The notes under the pieces are model-generated. The model was given only the letters and a program-made list of their open reading frames with translations, was not told where the DNA came from and ran no database searches. The translations under genes were made by a program, and so were the position numbers. From the NCBI RefSeq assembly GCF_010389155.1, contig NC_057764.1, positions 17,422,001-17,486,000 on the forward strand: a DNA stretch of 64,000 nucleotides, read 5' to 3'. The DNA comes from Erigeron canadensis. Taxonomy: Eukaryota > Streptophyta > Magnoliopsida > Asterales > Asteraceae. Of this stretch, positions 1 to 11,010 are shown piece by piece; the first letter of the stretch is position 1, and the number at the start of each line of letters is the position of its first letter.

Positions 1-2200
1 AATTCAAATCACCCCCAAGTCAACTTAATCTATCTATACGAAACTTAAAGAAATAGTTCAGTAACAAGACTATGGTAGGAACTTTCTTAATAAAAAATAC
101 TCGAATTCATCTTCAGGTGATGCTACATATAACTTGTCAGTACACTAGAACTTAGCCAAATGCATAGCACGTAAAAACTTAATTCTGTTCTAAATGTATG
201 CATTATTATTCATCAAGTATAAAATTACATGTCATGCAAATATTTAGACCACGTAAATCATGTGCAACCAAGAACAAGTCCAATGATAATTATCGAATAT
301 GCAATGTATTCGAATTCATAGATGTCAGACTCGTCAAACTACTCAGCAAACAGATCGAATAAACGGGCACACATTATCAATTTGCAAGTACATCACATAC
401 GAGAACAAAAAACAAATGCGTGAAGCCTTATAAAAGTCGAACGCGACCCATGAGAAACTAATCAAACTCAACTTATCAGGCCACAAATCGTCATACATGC
501 ATATGATAATTAGCCAAAACTTAGTTACGCGTATATATCATACATGAACAAATAATTAGCCAAAACTTAGTTACGCGTATATATCATACATGAACAAATA
601 ATTGATCAAACTCGAATCTTGCTATAAGTCCATCAAACATTTCAATAAAGGCGTAACCACAATTCAAATTTTCAATAAAATTCAGAGAAGGCAGAGCCAA
701 ATCCAAAAAAAAAAAATGAAAATTCAAACAAGGCAAGTCTAAATCAAACACGTAAGACTTATAACAAGAATTATCGCGTTCTTATGAAACAAATGTCGAA
801 CTCGTCACAAGTTCTAAAATCCAGTCGATGAGTCACATAGATTCAAATAAAGCATTACCGAATTCAAAAACAATCCGAACAAATTCAATAAGGCTAAGCC
901 AAATAAAAAAACTCCAAAAGAATTCAAAGAAGGTAAGCCACAGTTCAAAACAAGTGATAAGTAAACAAGTTTTGCAAGAACAAAAATCATCTTGGCATAT
1001 TCAAACACTTAGTAACAAACTTGTCGACAATAATCCAGTTTCATCCACCCGTATTCATAATGCAATAAGTCCAACTTGTGTAGAATAAAATCTTTTCTGA
1101 AACATTGTTTAACTTATAAAACAAACTAGAAAAGACAAAACCAACAAGTGACTATACAAGAATAAAGAATGAATATAAATATACTTACTTGAAAAAATCA
1201 GGATAAGTTTTTATATGTTGACAAAACAATAAAAAAAAAACAAATCGTGATGAAAGAATTATGCCAACTATGTGTATATCAAACAAAATACGGCTTATGT
1301 AATATGTGAGGACAGGCGTAGGTCAAAAAGTAACCCCATTATATACTGAAGTATAAACCGTCCCTTCTTAAAGAGATTTAAGCCCAAATAAAGTTTGTAA
1401 GTAAAACTGGGCCCATTTGACTTAAAAATTTTGGCCACCCCAAAACATTACACCATACTAACCAACTTTTTGTAAGGCAAGCAAAAATTAATTCTTTCCA
1501 CACTATTACACCATACATCCCTTTAGTCAAAATTGGCCCTTTCATTACACCCATCTCGAGCATATATGATGGCAAATAGCAGCTAATCCTGCAAAAATAG
1601 ATTAAAGAGTAACAACCAATTTTGATATTTATGCTCAATCGAAGTCACCAAATTCAAAAGATTGGTAAACAAAGTTCATCAAAGTTTAATTTTCTAAATT
1701 TTCAAGCATTTTGAATTCATCACCATTTACGATCACTCTTTTTTTAAAAAAAAAATAATTTCAAAAACCAAATAGACTTTAGGCTAAGGCAGCCCATTCG
1801 AGCCAAAATCAAACCCAACTCGTAGGCCAACTCGTATCACACGAGCTACAGACCTAATGTGAGTTTGTGACACCATTTTGTTTGCAAGAATAATTTTCAA
1901 AAATAAATCATGTTGAATAAAACCATTTGATTCTATATTCAAGGTTTAAAGGATAAAACAAATTAAAAGGTTTAGTGAAAAACCTTTTAATTATTTAAGT
2001 TTTTCAAAAATTTATAAGGAACATAATTAAAAATTCAATTAAAAACCTTTTAAATCAAGCTTTTCAGAAATTAACTAAGAATTTAAAATAATTTGATAAA
2101 AAATCATTCAACCAAAATCAGTTTTTGTCATCATATATATGATATATCTTACCTTTTGCTTAACACAGAATGATGTTCATCCGTAACGATCTTTCGCAGC
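1..2200. other. AT-rich stretch without a recognisable gene
   Basis: No open frame here looks like a protein. The short frames are low-complexity and rich in AATTCAA-type words on both strands. The stretch lies downstream of the RNase H end of minus-strand element A, so it is probably A's own post-pol region. By analogy with element D, an ORF3 would start about 2.8 kb after RNase H, which is near or beyond the left edge of the window. I could not align it to D's ORF3. Apart from a 46-bp tandem duplication I see nothing specific. Confidence 0.5.
508..603. repeat. Tandem duplication, 46-bp unit, two copies
   Basis: Two adjacent identical 46-bp copies (508-553 and 554-599) begin with AATTAGCCAAAACTTAG. 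They contain TTACGCG and TATATATCATACATG, and the first four bases recur after the second copy. Perfect identity suggests a recent slippage or duplication event. Confidence 0.9.
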
Positions 2201-3294
2201 ATAAGAAACACCAAATGTACTTATTATAATTTATTTATAAATACAATAAATAAACAAGAACAAATAAATAAAATTTGGTGAGAGTCACTACGAAAACAAT
2301 CGTATTAGCAATTTAAGCCAAGTTTGCACAGAGAAATACAATTCTCTTTGTTATTATTAATATGACCAATAATCCAAGACGATTACCGATATATTTGTCC
2401 TCTTATACACTCGGTACTTCCAGCTTCCTCTATGTGTAGCACTTTCGTATTACTTGAGCCAAGGACAGTCACCATGTAACCTAGTAAGTTACTCATGCCA
2501 CATTTTAGTTTGCGAACTTATGTGACCCACATTCAGATATACTTCCATAATCGACACAAACACTAAGATAACAAATATTCAAGATATATTCAAAAACATC
2601 CTTGAACAAACCATGAGACACTTTCTAGATGACAACATTTAATATTTTGTGATTTAACTTTATTTTCTTTTGGATTTCATTATTGTTGGGAACCCGTGAT
2701 TTTCTATGAGACCCATGTAGCGAACTTTCTGACAACCTATCCCAAGTTGGAAGCTTTAGGTAGGCTAGGTATACAAAGACACCCCGACGACATACTTGTC
2801 CAAATCTCAAAGACCACATTAGTCTCTAAATTTACATTCATTTTACTTGCATAAACAGAATAACAATATCACATTTAACTTTCATGCTCATGATTTGTAG
2901 AAGTTTTTGCCTTTATATTGAATAAATTCTATAATAATGCTAGATCTTTCATAGAATTGAAGGACCCGATCTAATCATTACTGAAAAGTAGACATTCTTA
3001 GTCATATATCTGAATATGTTTCCTACAAGATCATTGTATTAATTAAGTTCAAATTGAGGAAACCTTGGCACTTTGTGCCTACCAGTAAATCATATGATGA
3101 AGTCATTGGTCAAGTCAATTTTAACTCAAAAATTAAGGTGCAAATCAGCCACTAAAAAAATTCTTCATCTTGTTCTCACAAATAGTAGTGACCCTCATTT
3201 TTCTGTTTTTTAATAAAGACAGAAAGTAAAGGACATAAAAGTAAAGAACTATAAATAAAGACGCATACTATACATGTTTCTTATGCAAGATCCG
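2200..3294 (-). other. A post-RNase H noncoding block conserved with element D
   Basis: This stretch aligns in reverse complement with about 51215-52300 of element D. The best blocks are 2690-2822 (with 51712-51840) and 2321-2560 (with about 51990-52200). Long runs there are nearly identical although the pol genes next to them have diverged clearly. I find no convincing frame common to both copies. It is probably a functional untranslated or cis-acting region between pol and the downstream ORF. Confidence 0.7.
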
Positions 3295-5148
3295 TTACTC
3301 GAGATTCCTCATTCCGTTCACTTGACACAAAAAGTCAAAACGTGATCTATCAAAAGCCATAATAAAAAGATCAGCATAGTTATAATCAGAATGAACTTTA
3401 ACCATATGAATCAAACGTTTTTCAGCACAATCACGAATAAAATGGTGTCTGATTTTAATATGTTTAGTCTTACTATGCTTAACCGGGCTATTAGTGATGG
3501 AGATTGTGGATTCATTATCAACTATAATAGGAGTATTAGTAAAATTCAAATCGTAATCCTGCAACTGCTGTTGAATCCAGAGAACCTGAGAACAACAATT
3601 GCCAGCAACAACATACTCAGCTTCACACGTCGAATTAGCAACCGACGTTTGCTTCTTACACTGCCAGGACACGATCCTTCATCCTAAAAATTGAGAACCT
3701 TCAGAAGTAGATTTTCTGGTCAGATTACAGCCTCCATAGTCAGCATCAGAATAAGCTACAAAATCCAAATTACCCTCCGAAGGATACCAAATGCCCAGTT
3801 TTGGTCGTCCTTTGAGGTAACGCAATATTCGCTTCACCGTTAATAGGTGTGATGCACGTGGATCAGCCTGAAATCTAGAACAAATACAGACAGCAAACAT
3901 AATGTCAGGGCGAGAAGCCGTTAGATACATAAGAGAACCTAACATCGCTATATATAGAGTAGGGTCAACGGGCTCATCACTATCTACAACAGCTCCAAGT
4001 TGATGATTGACCGGTATAGGAGTAGCCATTGATTTTGCATCCGTCATTTTAAACCTTTCTAAGATATCATACACATACTTCGTCTAATGGATGAAAATGT
4101 CGTCCTTTTTCTGATCAACTTGCAATCCCAAGAAGAAACTTAATTCTCCCATTGCATTCATCTCAAACTCACTTTTCATCACCCTTTCAAAATCCTTGCA
4201 CATGCTAACGTCAGATGAACCAAAAATAATATCATCGACATATAGCTGAACTAACAAAACATTCTTATTCATCCACTTAATGAATAAAGTGCTATCAATC
4301 TACCCTATTTCAAAACCATTCTCCAAAAGGTGCTTTGATAGTTTCTCATACCAAGCCCTTGGAGCCTGATGTAATCCATACAAAGCCTTATCTAATCGAT
4401 AAACCCTATCCGGATATTCTGGATCAGCAAACCCTGGCGGTGGATCAACATACACTTGTTCTTGGACTTCACCATAAAGAAAATCACTCTTTACGTCAAG
4501 TTGAAAAACCTTGAAGCCCTTAAACAATGCAAATGCCAAAAACAAACGAATTGCTTCTAGCCTAGCAACTGGTGCAAACACTTCATCATAATCAATTCCC
4601 AGTAATTGTGCACAACCTTTCACAACTATCCTTGCTTTATTTCTCACTACAAGACCACGATCATCTCTTTTACACTTAAAAACTCATTTAGTACCTATCG
4701 TATATTGACCGTCAGCCAAATCAACTAAATGCCATACGCCTAACTTCTCAAATTGAGATAACTCCTCTTGCATAGCTTCCACCCACGAATTGTCTTTCAA
4801 AGCCATCTGAACATTTTTCGGCTCGACTTGTAAAATGAAACAACTATACATGCATTCATTAAAATCTCCCTTATCCTTAACCTCAGCATACAAACTAGTT
4901 TATCTTGTAAGACTTGATCGAGTTAGCATTCCATCTTCCAAACTCCCAATAACGTTGGAAAGAGGATGATCCTTATGCACGCGATAATTCCCGTAAGTCT
5001 CAAACAGAACCTCACCTTCGAACTCATCTTCATTTTCCATAGCCTCAAATGAAGGAGGTCCATCATCATCAGAAGGTCCAGATGTCCCACTAGAAGATGA
5101 ACTATCATGTACCGGCTGAGGAGATCCACTTTCAGTAGAGTCAGACAC
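3295..5148 (-). pseudogene. Element A reverse transcriptase-RNase H (broken)
   Basis: Copia-type RT (RVT_2) followed by RNase H, read on the minus strand in pieces 5148-4900, 4893-4684, 4647-4300, 4272-4084, 4074-3679 and 3672-3295. The N-terminal piece is the acidic Ser-rich linker that normally follows integrase. Visible motifs are FAPVARLEAIR, QLDVKSDFLYG (first catalytic Asp), [25 protein letters not shown] (catalytic pair), [21 protein letters not shown] and STCEAEY of RNase H, and the C-terminal HIKIRHHFI and ADLF. Pieces are separated mostly by single in-frame stops. At 4086-4084 a TAG stands where element D has Gln (IHQSKYV), as expected from a C-to-T change. The protein cannot be made whole. 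Confidence 0.9.
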
Positions 5149-5179
5149 TGAAATCGGTATTAAAGCTATCCAAACTAAA

Positions 5180-7555
5180 TTATTTTTCAGAAAACACTTG
5201 AGACTTACCTTTTAAAGTAAAAATAGTTATCACTTTAGGTTCAAGTTTTTCTAATTTTGAAAACGAACTCTTCACTGTTTCAAGAAGCTCACTTGGGATT
5301 GAGTGAGATTTGTCCAAATTATCAGTTACAACTGACTTATTAGAATTACTAGTCGGAATTATCTTAGCCAAGTCCACTTACTTTGACTCATCAGACTTAA
5401 CTTCCTCAGAAGTATGAACCTCAGGAAGTTCAGTAATTCTAATTGTCTTAGAAAAATCATCAGGCTTAACTAGGTTCAACTCTATTTCATCAGTTCTAAG
5501 AAAAGAATATTTATCATTAAAAGGAGGTTCTACTTCACCATAACCCAACCCGTTCTTCCCTTTCTTGTTAGGTAATGGTTCAAAAGCATCTATCCTCTTT
5601 TGTTTCAAATGAAGATCATCTATTTTAAGCTTTAAAGCAGTTATTTGAGCATTTGCTTCAACTAAATCCTTTTGAGTTGTGCTCAATTCTTTAACTTTAT
5701 TTTCAAAAGTTGTTGTAGCAAGATCAATGATTTGACCTTGCTCACAAACTTTAGCTTTCAAAACAGTTCGATCTTTTTCATCTTCTTTCATTTTAATTTT
5801 AAATCTTTAATTCTTTCTCTTAGCATAGAGTTTTCTTCTTGTAAGTTATGAATAGCTTGCATTCCTAAAGCATATTCATCATTGAGTATAGTTAAACCCT
5901 CATTTCTCTTACACAGATTTAAGTACATGGCACAAATATCAGCAATAAAGTTAAAACTGAAATGTACCTTTTGATCTTCTGGAGCATAGACTCGAGCCAT
6001 ATATCCAATGGCTTCTTCAATATTTAATCCTTCAACAATATTCAGCTTAAAGACTTCTCCTCCACCATTCTTTTCACTAGTACTTTCAACAACCTTATTT
6101 TCAGAAGAAGATTCTGTTTCTGCCGACTTAGGTGCCTCTTCTTCAGCTGATGCCACATGATCAACAATTTCAACCATAAACGCATTGGCTGAATTTCTCG
6201 ACTCATCTACAAAAGTACTCCAATCGAACTTTTCAGCCTTTTCTTGTGCAACCAAAGCTTTAGATCCAATAGAAGCCCCTGAATTTTGATTTGCAGTAAT
6301 CTGATTTGGCTTTGAAAAACTAGTAGTTGCATCTTGCTTCGATCGATGACACTCTCTAGCAAAATGACCGAATCCATTATAGTTATAACACTTAACCTTG
6401 GATTTATCATATTTTACCCTTCCATTCGTCAAATATCTTCTAGTACGTCCCATAAATCTTCTAGCTCTTCGAGCTACCTGGCCAGCTGCCATTTGAGATC
6501 CATTTCTTCAAGATCATCAGGGTCCAATTGTTCATACTCTAAATCAGCCAACTCTGGGTCTATCAGATTTCCAGTGATCAATGCCTCGTAAGATGTCATG
6601 AAAGCAGCTAACAAACTGACATGACTTTCAGCGGATTTGACACTCAGAGGCATAGTCTTGAGAGTTCTTTGAGAACCTCCAGCTAAATCTGATGAAACTT
6701 GATTATTCTCAGTCGATGCAGCAACAAACCAGTAACCATTCTCATCTCCCAACATCTCAGCTTTCTCAACAGAATTTGAAAGAAATGCACTTGCTCTTGA
6801 CCCAGATGGTTTAGCCGTATTTGGCTTCTTAGCTCGATAAATCTCCGGATTTTGCATGACTTCAGTTTGAGTTTCTCGCTTCTTAATATTCAACTCAAAA
6901 CTTCTCAAATTAGCTATCATCGTATAAAGTGTCATCTGAGCATACGTAGGATCACATTTGATCAACACCGAATAGAAATCCCAATGAGATGGTAAAGCAT
7001 CAAGGAATATTTCATTCTTTTCAGCCGTCTTTAGAGGCACCGCATGATTTCTCATCTCTGTCATGAGATGGTAATACCTATTCACCAACTCATCAAGTGT
7101 CTCAGTCTTCATCGCCTTGAAAACCAAGTGCTGAGCCTTCAGTAGATCCCTTTTTCCCTTCTTCACTACATCATCCCCTTCATACCTATTGGCTAAGGCA
7201 TCCCAAAGTTCCTTCGACGTAGCGTATGATTCTTGTTCAAAAGTATGCAGAATGTCCTCTGGCAGACACATAGTAAGACAACCATATGCCTTGTGTTCAG
7301 CCTTGAACATTCGTTTGTCATCATCAGAAAGTGCTGTCCATTTAGCCTTTTCTTTGACATCAGCAAAACTTACAGTTGCTTGACTAAAACCATCCTTTAT
7401 GCAAATCAACATACGAACATCCGTCCATCTTAGATAGTTTTCAAAACGAGTCTTCCATGATGGATAGTCCTCAATACTTAGCAGTTTCGGGGGAGATGTG
7501 GATTTACCCACAACATGTTCCATCTCCATTAATCGGCTTAACACCTTCTAATCCA
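5180..7555 (-). pseudogene. Element A gag (broken)
   Basis: Capsid-type gag of a Ty1/copia element (UBN2 family). The true start codon would be the ATG at 7555, but codon 3 there is TAG; the inverted copy at 8279 has CAA in that place. The capsid region (IEDYPSWKTRFENYLRW, TSKELWDAL, LVNRYYHLMTEM) runs to about 6474. A frameshift follows, then the zinc knuckle near 6395-6350, reading CYNYNGFGHFAREC: the second Cys of the CCHC box is Tyr, so zinc binding is probably lost. A coiled-coil tail continues to 5180 with another frameshift near 5790 and a stop near 5378. Downstream the frame meets the RT linker directly because PR and INT are deleted. Confidence 0.9.
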
Positions 7556-8900
7556 TTGGAAAATTCAAAGAACTCGTGTTTTCTTAGAACTACTAGTCCA
7601 AAAATTGATTGACAGAATTCAAACCAAAACTCCATTACTAGTGATTTCAATTGATATCAAGAGCTTTGGATCGTGTATTGGTTCGGGGTTAGAATTTTTC
7701 AACAATTGTAAGCCGCTTTTCGGGTTCGTGTTTAAGCTCAACCAAGGCCTAGCTCGACCAAGGTCTAGCTCGACCTACTTGCCGATCAAGTTACACTATT
7801 TCGTTTCTTTGTCCTATAAATACACTTCGGATCATTTTGTAAGGTTTAGGAAGGTTTTGTCTAAGGTAAAAGCTTTGAAACTCTTAGACTCGGTTTTTGA
7901 ATTCGAAACTTTCTTGAGTTCGGATTTGAAGCTTCGTCTTTAGAATTTTGAACTTGCATACTTGAACAATCTTAAGTTCTTACAACGTGTTGATACATCC
8001 TTGTGACTTGAAATTCATATTTCGGTTTTGGTTTGAACTTGTTTGAGATTCAACTTTTTGTGTTTGATTTCGGTAAATCAAGTTTTGAACTTGTAAACTC
8101 AAAATATTTTTGAGTTCTACTTTTCGGTCATTAATTTTTGATGAACTTGCCTTTTAATTCTAGATATGAAATTGTCTGAATTTTGAACATGATAACTCTT
8201 TTGAGTTTTGGTTTGAATTCTGTCAATCAAGTTTAGGACTAGTAATTCTAAGAAATCACGAGTTCTTTGAATTTTTGAATGGATCAAAAGGTGTTAAGCC
8301 GATTAATGGAGATGGAACATGTTGTGGGTAAATCCACATCTCCTCCGAAACTGCTAAGTATTGAGGACTATCCATCATGGAAGACTTGTTTTGAAAACTA
8401 TCTAAGATGGACGGATGTTCGTATGTTGATTTGAATAAAGGATGGTTTTAGTCAAGCAACTGTAAGTTTTGTTGATGTCAAAGAAAAGGCTAAATGGACA
8501 GCACTTTCTGATGATGACAAACGAATGTTCGAGGCCGAACACAAGGCATATGGTTGTCTTACTATCTGTCTGCTAGAGGACATTCTGCATACTTTTGAAC
8601 AAGAATCATACGCTACGTCGAAGGAACTTTGGGATGCCTTAGCAATAGGTATGAAGGGGATGATGTAGTGAAGAAGGGAAAAAGGGATCTACTGAAGGCT
8701 CAGCACTTGGTTTTTAAGGCGATGAAGACTGAGACACTTGATGAGTTGGTGAATAGGTATTACCATCTCATGACAGAGATGAGAAATCATGCAGTGCCTC
8801 TAACAACGGTTGAAAAGAATGAAAAATTCCTTGATGATTTACTATCTCATTGGGATTTCTATTCGGTTTTGATCAAACGTGATCCTACGTGTGCTCTGAT
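6934..8900. repeat. Large inverted repeat of leader end plus gag 5' part
   Basis: The arms are 6934-7632 and 8206-8900. The right arm is the reverse complement of the left arm and holds the same 75 bp before the gag start and the first ~620 bp of gag, with only scattered mismatches. The spacer 7633-8205 looks like leader sequence in plus orientation. It contains a degenerate primer-binding site near 7654-7666 (TGATATCAAGAGC), preceded by an LTR-end-like TTTCA. The right arm ends at the word GCTCTGAT, which is also part of the reversed primer-binding site, so the junction lies in microhomology. Confidence 0.8.
8279..8899 (+). pseudogene. Inverted partial copy of element A gag
   Basis: A second copy of the 5' part of A's gag, head to head with the first. 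It starts at the ATG at 8279 with MDQKVLSRLMEMEHVV and keeps the capsid motifs ENYLRWTDVRM and LDELVNRYYHLMTEM. It carries a TGA near 8435 and a one-base deletion near 8645 (the GCC AAT AGG of the other copy has lost one base). It stops abruptly at about 8900, where the sequence changes to a minus-strand primer-binding site. It is a rearranged fragment, not a separate gene. Confidence 0.85.
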
Positions 8901-8904
8901 ACCA
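8893..8904 (-). other. Primer-binding site of element A
   Basis: The reverse complement reads TGGTATCAGAGC, the usual complement to the 3' end of plant initiator tRNA-Met. It lies two bases inside the LTR edge at 8907 (LTR end CTTTCA on the minus strand). What follows is not A's leader but an inverted gag fragment. Confidence 0.8.
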
Positions 8905-8906
8905 AT

Positions 8907-9025
8907 TGAAAGTCCCTCAACCACCGGATCTACGAGATTAGATAACTAGTGTTTAAGTGCGGAAAGTCTCGAACACCAGCAATCAACCATATTCGGTAAT
9001 TTGAAAACACGAACAATATATGAAT
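8907..9025 (-). repeat. LTR remnant of element A
   Basis: On the minus strand this segment ends in CTTTCA immediately before the primer-binding site, so it is the 3' end of an LTR. Only about 119 bp remain before the probable left end of element C at 9026. The remainder of the LTR would lie beyond C, outside the window. I found no second copy in the window to confirm it. Confidence 0.5.
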
Positions 9026-9575
9026 TGTAAGTGCACGTCTATGTCAATAATAGTCTAGATTGTTTGGACTTATATTGTAATATGTCTTTGTCATTGTAAT
9101 TGTCATTAATGAACTTTGTATTATGCATAGAATACTAGATTTAGTTTAAGTATTGAATGTATAATTAATCTGCTTGAGAGGGATTACGACCTCGTAATTG
9201 CAGGGAGAATTACGAGGTGGACATAGGAGATACGACCCCATATTTACTGGGACAAATACGAGGCTAGAGCACGATTACGACCTCGTAATTAGGTCGAGCT
9301 GGGCCTGAAATACGACCTGGTCGTGCTGAAGCATTGGGAGGCTTTCCTATAAATACTAGAACCCTAACAGAGATTAGGGTCGAATATTCGTCGAATTATC
9401 AAGCATATTTGTGCAGGTTAATAGGTCAAAGGTCGTTCCGCTAGCCCAAAGAAGACCTGCGAGGCAGCAGGTGATCTAGGGGCTTTCGTTGTGAATTACC
9501 ACGTTATAGAGAGGGACTCCGCACCTCCAGATAATGGGATCAAACTATTAACGATCCGTGTTAAGGGGACTTACA
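9026..9575 (+). repeat. Element C 5' LTR
   Basis: It ends in GGACTTACA, two bases before a primer-binding site. The start is set at TGTAAGTGC (9026) as the best TG and is uncertain by a few bases because no second LTR is in the window. A TATAAATA box lies at 9348-9355. The U3 part holds several ACGACCTCGTA and TACGAGG words in both orientations, a motif that continues into the leader. Confidence 0.7.
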
Positions 9576-9577
9576 AA

Positions 9578-9589
9578 TGGTATCAGAGC
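9578..9589 (+). other. Element C primer-binding site
   Basis: TGGTATCAGAGC directly after the LTR end, complementary to the tRNA-iMet 3' end. Confidence 0.9.
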
Positions 9590-9979
9590 TTCTTGGTTTC
9601 ATACCGGAAGGTTATAGTTTGTTGGTGATAGACAACATTGATTTAGGGTCGTTTAGACGTGATTCTTTCACGAGTTTACGACCAGAAATCTTGTTCGAGG
9701 TATATCTTGGTGTTTGCAGCCGTCGAAAGTGTGTTTTTGGCTTTTACGGTTTGCAGCCGTCGGGCCAGCATCGTTTACGACCTCGCGGGATCGTATTACC
9801 TCATCCAACTCGTATTTCGACTTTGGTAGCTAATTACGACCTTGCCAGTTCAATTGCGACCTCGTATATCGTTTGCGACCATGTGAGCTCAATTACGACC
9901 TCACCATTTCAATCACGACTTCCAGTTCTAATTGCGGCCTCGTATTCTTGGACCTCGTGAACTTTACGACCTCGTTTAT
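9590..9979 (+). other. Element C untranslated leader with ACGACCTCG repeats
   Basis: Untranslated leader between primer-binding site and gag, cut at 9979 by element B and resumed at 20659. The word ACGACCTCGT or close variants (GCGACCTCG, ACGACCTTG, GCGGCCTCG) occur about ten times, spaced some 15-40 bp, mostly preceded by TT or ATT. An open frame running through it reflects the repeat and is not taken as a gene. Confidence 0.7.
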
Positions 9980-10952
9980 TGTTAGGTCCAGTTTAAGATA
10001 AACTGGAGCTCTCCAGTGACATCTGGAGAGCATGAGGAATTGTCCGAAATATTAGAAGTCCAGTTGCATTGTACAAGTTTAGCAACTGATGACTTCCTCC
10101 AGTTGAGATCAGCAGACTAGAATCTGAAGACCTTCCAGTTGAAGTCAAAGACAACAAATGGAAGATAGAGATTGGCAATGGCAGCGAAACCCAGTTGACA
10201 ATCTACCAGATTAATCAACTGGAGAATCCTCTAGTGTAAATGCTCTTACAAAGCTTTACACTGATTACGAGGAGGACCTTTTTACTCTACATCCTTTTAA
10301 CCGGACAATGATATTGTCTTTGGATAAAGGTGCAAAGATGTAGAGTGGTTGAATAAAGTAACCTTTTGTCTTACTTTATTTAGCACACACAAAGGATTAT
10401 TTAAACAATACTTTTGTGTGCTGTCAACCATATTTGTACGTCGAAGTTGAGATCCCCATGCTCAATCTTCGACTATAAATAAAGGTCCTTGCACAAGAAG
10501 AGAACAATAACTTTGCAAAATACATATATTCTGCAATATTGGTGAACTTGTGCAATATTCTCTCAATCGCAAAAAGGAACATTTCACAACTCTAAGTGTT
10601 TCGATTGTTTAGGAGAATTTCCAAGTTTAGATCAATTGTAATTCATGGGTTGTTAGGATATTTACATGTATTATCTTGGTTCCGCAACAACCTTGTATTT
10701 TATTTAAACAAGTAATAAATAAAATACACTTGAAAATTACATATTGTCTCAGCAGTTTACATACTTGTCACTTATATTATTGCAGTGTGTTAATTTACAT
10801 ATTTTGTCACCTTTATTCATTAACTTCAGTTAACCTGATACACGATCAATCTAAACTGGTCGCATCCAAATTAATTGATCGTGTTGCAAAGTTCTCTCCC
10901 CATTGACATAGAGGTGTCTTCAGCACCCATCTAGTAATAGTTGGGACTTACA
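9980..10952 (+). repeat. Element B 5' LTR
   Basis: It begins TGTTAGGTCC and ends GGGACTTACA, 973 bp. A hairpin with an 8-bp stem (TCCAGTTT/AAACTGGA, 9987-10007) sits at the left end, followed by CTCCAG-TGACAT-CTGGAG. The TATA box TATAAATA is at 10474-10481. The word CCAGTT or AACTGG recurs many times in the LTR and through the internal genes. Confidence 0.97.
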
Positions 10953-10954
10953 AG

Positions 10955-10966
10955 TGGTATCAGAGC
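10955..10966 (+). other. Element B primer-binding site
   Basis: TGGTATCAGAGC two bases after the 5' LTR. The gag start follows only 44 bp later, so B has almost no leader, in contrast with C, D and F. Confidence 0.95.
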
Positions 10967-11010
10967 AGGCAGGTTGAATTGTCTCAATTCTATAACCTAG
11001 GTCTGCTTCG

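Larger units (their letters stand above)
2200..9025 (-). mobile_element. Element A: degenerate Ty1/copia retrotransposon
   Basis: Reading leftwards, the element shows an LTR remnant (9025-8907), a PBS (8904-8893), an inverted gag and leader fragment, gag (7555-5180), RT and RNase H (5148-3295), and a post-pol region homologous to that of element D. Protease and integrase are missing: the frame jumps from the gag tail directly to the linker before RT at about 5150-5180. Reading frames are broken by stops and frameshifts throughout. The 3' LTR is not seen and may lie to the left of the window. Element C appears to be inserted in the LTR at 9026. Confidence 0.8.

Noticed and set aside
814..1088. 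Overlapping short frames on both strands near the left edge
   Set aside because: Low-complexity sequence; both strands are open at once and there is no motif or start context.
7605..7943. 112-codon frame and a TATAAATA (7815-7822) in the spacer of the inverted repeat
   Set aside because: The spacer resembles leader sequence downstream of a degenerate primer site, where a TATA box is not expected. The frame has no recognisable domain. LTR identity is possible but unproven.
9577..9960. 127-codon frame starting at the C primer-binding site
   Set aside because: It runs through the ACGACCTCG repeat array of the untranslated leader. Its openness follows from the repeat and it has no relation to gag.
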